From contig OX485808.1 of assembly GCA_950295325.1 (NCBI GenBank), positions 2,484,501 to 2,548,500 of the forward strand: a stretch of DNA of 64,000 nucleotides. Reading direction: 5' to 3'. A model generated the notes under the pieces. The model saw only the letters and a program-made list of their open reading frames with translations. It was not told where the DNA came from and searched no databases. The stretch is from Polytrichum commune (lineage: Eukaryota > Streptophyta > Polytrichopsida > Polytrichales > Polytrichaceae). This document shows positions 58,399 through 64,000 of this stretch, in pieces. Made by a program: the position numbers and the translations under genes. Every line of letters starts with the position of its first letter. Positions within the stretch are counted from its first letter, which is position 1.

Positions 58399-59161
58399 CT
58401 TTGCGGAGTCAGGGAAATCTGGTTATTATCTTGAAGCTTCCAGTTGGTGCCACGGATCTCGCCTTGTTGTATGTCGTGGTAAAGGTTCTTGTGCGGTAAG
58501 AGGAAGAATTCTGCGGCCGGCGCATTTGTTGCTCTCCAAGAGCACTTGGTGGCAAAAGTATTCGGGACCGAAGGTAGGTACCTGGAGCTTCAGGGAGGAA
58601 CCAGAACGGTATCTGAAATTGACACCTTCGGTTTTTTTGTTTGCGTCGGGCTTACAGCAAAGTCTAGGGCCAATATTCTCAATCATTCTGCCGCCCGCGT
58701 AGCCCAGTTTTCCGTTCAAGTCTTCTGGCAGTGGATCAGCTTCAGACTTCTGCCGTTGAATTGTTTGCTTGGAGGAGTTTGGAGCAAAACGTTTGAATCC
58801 TGACAGATTCTCCTGAAGCCTCGAATCTACTGGCTAGAAACAATGGTTGGACGCCGTTGTCATATTTTCGAACTGCAACGGAAGTATTGCCATTAGTTCT
58901 TGGTGAGAACGTTTTGGTGAGCATCTTCTCTTGGAACACAGAACCCTTGCCTCACCGCCAACACCAGTTGCTGTTGTCTATTGAGGCTGAGGACAACCTG
59001 GTCAGCTATATAGATTGTCATCGCTATATCACAAGGTGAATCTGTGCATCAATAATTGGGAGCCGCACTTGCCACAGGTTTGAAATAGCCAACAGCGGGT
59101 TCTACAGTTTGATCGAGCTTCACAAATTGTTTTGGAGGTGGGAGAAAACATCATTGACGGT
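58399..59161 (+). promoter_or_regulatory. Proximal upstream / 5' leader region of HSFB
   Basis: CG-richer than the repeat desert and free of recognised transposons. One minimal heat-shock-element core GAAGCTTC lies at 58433-58440 with no adjacent third unit. Several short upstream ATGs precede 59162. The transcription start and any 5' untranslated intron cannot be fixed from sequence. Confidence 0.4.
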
Positions 59162-61633
59162 ATGTCACTGTCTTTCGACAACTCAGAGACCGGTTGCCTG
59201 CTTTTCTACGATTGTCACCGATCAGTGCCGGCTCCCTTCCTCACAAAAACCTACCACCTGGTGAATGACTCTGCCACAGACGCCGTGGTCTCGTGGGGAG
59301 AGGATAGTAGCACTTTCATAGTATGGCGGCCATCAGAGTTTTCCAGAGATCTCCTGCCCAAATATTTCAAGCACAACAACTTTTCCAGCTTCGTTCGACA
59401 GCTGAACACCTATGTATGCCACAAGTCTGCCGTCAGTTGTGCTCAGTTTCGCAATGGTGCAATTAATTCTTGAACAAGTGCGCGTCTTAGAATCAATCAC
59501 ACGCAGTTTACCCGAATATCAATAAGTTTTTAGAGTAACTAAACTTGACGGACAGGTAATTGCGTAGCATCACCACATATTGATAGTGTGTTGTTGTTGA
59601 GTTGTGTAACATCTCCGTCCACTGTTTGAGAGCCATTTCCACAAGGGACATCATGGTGCAAGCGCCTCGAAGGATGTCTTAACTAAGAGCTGTTGACATT
59701 GCATTTGAATATCCGGAACATGACTATGATTGTGGAGACGATAGGTCTCCTTCGAAACTATAGATTGCTGTGGGGTTGAGTGAGTTTAAAAACTGTTGAT
59801 CAGACGCGCTCGACATTTGTAGGTATGAGAAAACACTTAAACTGTGACTGTCTGTGTAGTGGTGGTATTTGTGGCCGATTATGGAACTTGCAGGCGGGGT
59901 TTGGCTAACCTTCAGTGTGTTACATTGACAGGGTTTCAGAAAGGTCGTCCCGGACCGTTGGGAGTTTGCGAACGATTCTTTCCGACGTGGGGAGAGACAT
60001 CTTCTCTGCGAGATTCATAGGAGGAAGGCAATGCCATCTGGACCAGGAAGTGGATCAGCACAGCTAAGCCGGTCACTCTCTCCGTCAAATTCTGTCGAAG
60101 ATCAGACGTTATCGCCTCTCTCCTCTCCAATCTCTTCCCCTTCACCCATGGGTCCGCCAGCGCACCAGAATGCGACTGTAACTATTCCCGACGAGAATGA
60201 GAGGATCCGAATTGATTACAGTCAGCTTCTCAAGGATTACGATTTACTTCACAAGAATAATAATCTACTTGTCTCGGAGGTTTCTCGCCTCCGCCGGGTT
60301 GTGCAGCAGCTTGAATCCCAAATTTCGTCTCCAGAGATGCCTCTAAGGAGGTAATTGAATCCAACCTTTCCTCTCCCGCGGCATCTAGAAATTAAAAAGT
60401 AAATATTATCTATCGGGTGCATTACCAAGTTGTTGGGATTGATTTCGGAAGAAACTGTTTCAATTCAAGATTGAAAGACTGTCGTAAGAAAATGCTGGAA
60501 CCTGCGAATCCATCATTATTCTGAGCAATCACAAGCGCATACTGACAACACCACTCTTGAGTAGTGCTTGATGTATATGTCTAACGATCGTATACATGGA
60601 AGAGATTTATTTGTACACTACCACTAGTACTCATGGACAAAAAGTATTTTCTGACATGTACTCCACTTCATTGTAGTCGAGTTTGTCAATGTACAGTATA
60701 TACAGGTAACTTGGAGTATGGGAGGAATTCAGAATTTATAGATTTACAATCTTTCGATCAATAAACCATTTTTAAGTTGTGGCGAGGCGGCGAGTCATAT
60801 ACTATAGGTGGCTGTGGCCGAATATATCCTGTGTACCTTTTAGCATGAGTTTCAAAAGTGATATTGATTCAAATTATTGCCTGGAAGGATCTGTAAGTCG
60901 TGCAACTGTCATGTTGTAACAATAAGTCTACTTAGTTGTTGTTGTGATGAAGATCGCTGAAGTTACTCAGATGCAGTGTAAACTGCATGCACCGAAATTG
61001 ATCTTAGTCCTTGTCGATGCTGTGTGCAGAGTTGCAAGTGGCCAGCCCTTGGATCGCACAACAACCACAATGCTGTACGTCCCTGCAGATGACAATCCGG
61101 AAGCGGGTGCAAGGAGGGAGAAGGTAACTGATTTTTCTCTCCAGATCCAAAGTAAGCCGCAAGCTACTTACCTGGATCCAAAACCTCAAGGATTGCAGTT
61201 GTTGCAGGACACAATTAGTACCTCGGTGTCGACCCTTCCCTTGGACAGTAGTCGAAGGGAGAATTCAATCTCTGAATTTACTGCTACCAATATTATTGTC
61301 AGTGCCAATGGTGTGGAGGAAGGGAGAATCCCGCTGAAGCTTTTTGGGGTTCCGTTGCATGGTCACGTCTCACCCTCACAAGCAGGCGGAGTTTCTGGAG
61401 AGACCGGAAGCGGGAACAAACGGCCACATGCAGACGTCGTGAACTCGTGGGAGGTGGACTCGTGCGGTGTGAGTGGCCTGGATGTCCACCGCCATGACCT
61501 CGTTTTCCCTAGAGCTCCTCCTTTGAAATGTCTGAAATCAGAGTTAGCCTTCGAGTTGAGACCCTCCTCCGCAGCGGTGAAGGCGCCTTGGCTGCAGATT
61601 TGTGCTTCCCGGGATGGAGGAGTGTACATTTGA
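59162..61633 (+). CDS. HSFB: Class B heat-shock transcription factor (HSFB), 3 exons
   Basis: Nuclear DNA-binding factor that recognises heat-shock elements; class B members usually repress or modulate class A activators. Exons: 59162-59413, 59932-60350 and 61030-61633. Introns (518 and 679 bp) are GT-AG, and joining them keeps one frame of 424 residues. The DNA-binding domain spans about residues 20-116, with [29 protein letters not shown] and [13 protein letters not shown]; intron 1 falls between NTY and GFR, the conserved HSF position. The oligomerisation region (about 178-214; [17 protein letters not shown], then heptad leucines) lacks the insertion of class A and C. The tetrapeptide LFGV (residues 328-331, in PLKLFGVPL) is the class B repressor motif. 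A short basic NKRPH (353-357) may serve in nuclear import. No AHA activation motif is evident. The start is the ATG at 59162; the open frame extends 10 codons further upstream but only to a TTG. The gene appears intact. Confidence 0.95.
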
Positions 61634-64000
61634 GACAACTATTCACATACAGAAAATACATTACTGTTGAGCCTCTAGATCCTTTTAGATGCCAACCTTA
61701 TACCAACACCATGTCCTGATGAAATATTGTACACGAGGACACTCAAAACATGTGTCCCTACTAGATTGTAGTTTGGAGCTGCGGGCTTATATAACTGTCA
61801 ACTCTTGGTGTAGTTACTTGAGCATGTAAAGTTTTGATGCTTATGTCAGCGATGAAGTGAGACTATCCTTTACTTGTTACCTGTCCACGGATTCCTCGTT
61901 TGCTTAGCACGTGGTTGATCCTACCTACATATTAGTCATTCCTCGATTCTATAATCTACCTTTGGTTGGATACAATTTTCAATTTAGGAGAAGGTTATTT
62001 ATATTTTAACCTCTGCAGACTCTTCTCTTATTATGCAGAACATGAATATCCTTTCAAGCTTGGATGCTCAGTTTGACATGTTGATCCTTGGATAACTATT
62101 GGTTGCTATAATAGTTGCTATGGATCTACCAGGTTAGCCTAGTCAGACGTCTACTGCTTTTGTCTGAATTTCGTGCGAAATCTCTGTCCACATTCCGCAT
62201 TCGAAATTCTAGTCTGCGTCTAATATGTGGACTCTTGTGACTGTCAAGCTCACATATGGAATGCGCAATTCTATGACCGCCACTTACGTAAGTTTTGTCC
62301 ATCAGTTCCGTTTTTCGAGGTGACATTTGTGGTCACGAGAATCTCTCTTCAGGAACCAATCATTAGCAGGTAATAATTGCCTCACAGACTCCCATGATTT
62401 TCCATGAGGCTGGTTAGGTGCATTTCATTGATTTGCTGTTGGAGCACCATTCCCCATGGAGGCAACCTACGGTCCACCCCTGTGACATATTTCAACATCC
62501 CGCTGGGGGTTGTGGTGCTCCGAATAGGTTCAGCCTGCTGGTGTGACGTCGAATTTATATGATACCACAAGATCTTCGCCAGGTTCTGAAACTTTGTGGA
62601 TTCTGTTATTAAATTTTCCTGATCACTTTCTCATATTCAGGAACCTGGACAGAATTGATTTCGTGATCAATTTGTGGTCATTATTCTTTGCAGATCTCAG
62701 CCTCTGTACTTCTATCTACAGGATTGGTTGCAACTTGTGAGGTGAGGTTCAGATCAGCAGTCACTAGATGCCATGCTAGTAGTGGTCAGTAGTCAACAAC
62801 GTTGCCCTCCAGTTTGCCATTCAAGTTGGTTGTCATCGCTACGGTACACTCAATATCGTGTTTGCTATTCTGCATGTTGCAATGCATAATTCCACTGTAA
62901 ATTTCTTTATCTGCAGTACTCACGTGATTGAGTTCATGTTTTAGATAAATATTCCTCCTTCATGACCTGAAAGACATGTCCATCTAGATCGGTACCTCAC
63001 ACAAGCCCGAGTTGATGCCATTAGGCTTTGATACGTGAGTGATACGTCTTTGATTTTATTAGACTCGAGACAGTCTTCATCTACTTCTGGAACTGCAGCT
63101 TGAGATTCGCTCATTTTAGGATGTTACTCAGGGCTGTGCTACTCCAAAGTGGTTCAGCCTGTTAGCGTTAAGTTGTTGCGACAGTTTTTGTGGAAATTAC
63201 ACACGATCTTCGCAGGTTTCGAAAGTACATAGTAATATTTGAATTTTTTTGGAAACTTTTTCACATGTAAAGAACTCGGATAAACTCTATCGCAGTGGTG
63301 TGATGCTTCTAATGGTCAAGTCTTATTTTCCTTCTGAATTTCAGCCTCTTGCCACCATGCAACGGACGGGTTTTGATTTTGTTGATAACCCCGCGGTAAG
63401 ATCTGTATTAGCAACTACTAGAAGGTGAGCAGGGACCATATCAAATAGCCATCTTGAACTTGCACTTCCAGTTTGCATCCGGAGTTATTTTCAGTCAAGT
63501 TTGCTGTAAGATCCTCAACGCAGCTGAATCTTTTCTATTCTCTTGCGGTTACAGACACTACTGGAATCCAGTGGATTTAATGTAATATTCGTTTGTCAGC
63601 TTTGTGACATTCTAAGTCTCCATTCAGAGAAGTGTCATTTGTGACATTATTGTGCTCAATAAGTTGACATTAACGCAATCAAAAAGCATTTAGTGAGAAT
63701 TTGCCAGTCTGATAAGGGCATGCATCATTTGATTGCCTGCATTTTAAATACACCTTGCTGACCTCATAAAGGGTGCAAGATTTCGAGGAATTATTCATCT
63801 GAGGAGCAGCTTGTCTCTTGATTCAGCCACAAAGTTTGAGAATGGACATGGTTGAGTCCAGCATATAGGTTGTGACTTTCTGAGTTGTAGGATCAGGAGG
63901 CGGTTCCAGAGAGCTGACTGCTAACCTTAAGGAACCTTCACGTCGATAATTCTTTGTTCCTCATCGAGAATGTCACTGTTCCGAGTACAGCTTGAAATTC
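61634..64000. other. 3' untranslated and downstream region with a diverged duplication
   Basis: No convincing frame follows the HSFB stop. No canonical AATAAA close to the stop was noted. Two related blocks at about 62500-62850 and 63130-63515 share GGTTCAGCCTG, GATCTTCGC(C)AGGTT, TTCAGGAAC/AAAGAACTCGGA, TCAGCCTCT and CTCCAGTTTGC/TTCCAGTTTGC in the same order. This resembles the diverged duplications upstream of the gene, but I cannot say whether it is transcribed. Confidence 0.5.

Noticed and set aside
59132-59161. Ten extra N-terminal codons for HSFB
   Set aside because: The extension begins with TTG, not ATG; the ATG at 59162 has a purine at -3 and gives a normal N-terminus length.
60944-61029. 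Frame upstream of exon 3 as a separate gene start
   Set aside because: It lies in intron 2; the acceptor TGTGCAG at 61023-61029 joins in frame with exon 2 and completes an Arg codon.

Overview
This is nuclear DNA from a land plant, and almost all of it is repeat-derived. One protein-coding gene is supported: a class B heat-shock transcription factor (HSFB) on the + strand at 59162-61633. It has three exons joined by two GT-AG introns and a predicted protein of 424 residues. Plant origin is supported by this class B factor (compact HR-A/B region and an LFGV repressor motif) and by the TIR elements and LINE relics around it. I cannot name the species. A DD34E Tc1-like transposase is uncommon in flowering plants and weakly suggests a non-seed lineage; that is inference only.

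Positions 1-57000 form a gene desert of layered mobile elements. (A) Seven copies of a ~500 bp Tourist/PIF-Harbinger-like MITE with GGGCCACTTC termini and TAA/TTA target duplications. (B) Five copies of a ~500-760 bp element with GGGGTGGA-type termini; three have 9-11 bp target duplications, as in Mutator-like elements. (C) Three copies of a ~280 bp AT-rich repeat. (G) Two ~225 bp hAT-like MITEs side by side, each with its own 8 bp duplication. There are also several single TIR or foldback elements. Older coding relics are a hAT transposase C-terminus (1.6-2.1 kb), two broken Tc1-like transposases (34.6-36.3 kb and 45.2-46.2 kb) and LINE remnants from at least three families (9.3, 29-30.8, 33.5, 39.7-41.3, 47.4 and 48.4-52 kb), plus detached LINE 3' tails. 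Insertion order can be read at several places: B5 sits inside the second Tc1 ORF, and the first Tc1 sits inside a sequence whose relative without the insertion is at 48.1-48.5 kb.

Positions 57120-59160 lead into the HSFB gene. They contain two independent diverged tandem duplications; the first duplicates a G-box (CACGTG). Downstream of the gene (61634-64000) no reading frame is convincing, but another diverged duplication is visible.

I see no rRNA, CRISPR, prokaryotic-type operon or intact autonomous element. The items most worth follow-up are the DD34E Tc1-like elements with four copies of a terminal motif, the MITE that splits a transposase ORF with a clean 9 bp duplication, the duplicated HSFB upstream region, a minisatellite with a hairpin in each unit, and a perfect 49 bp palindrome.
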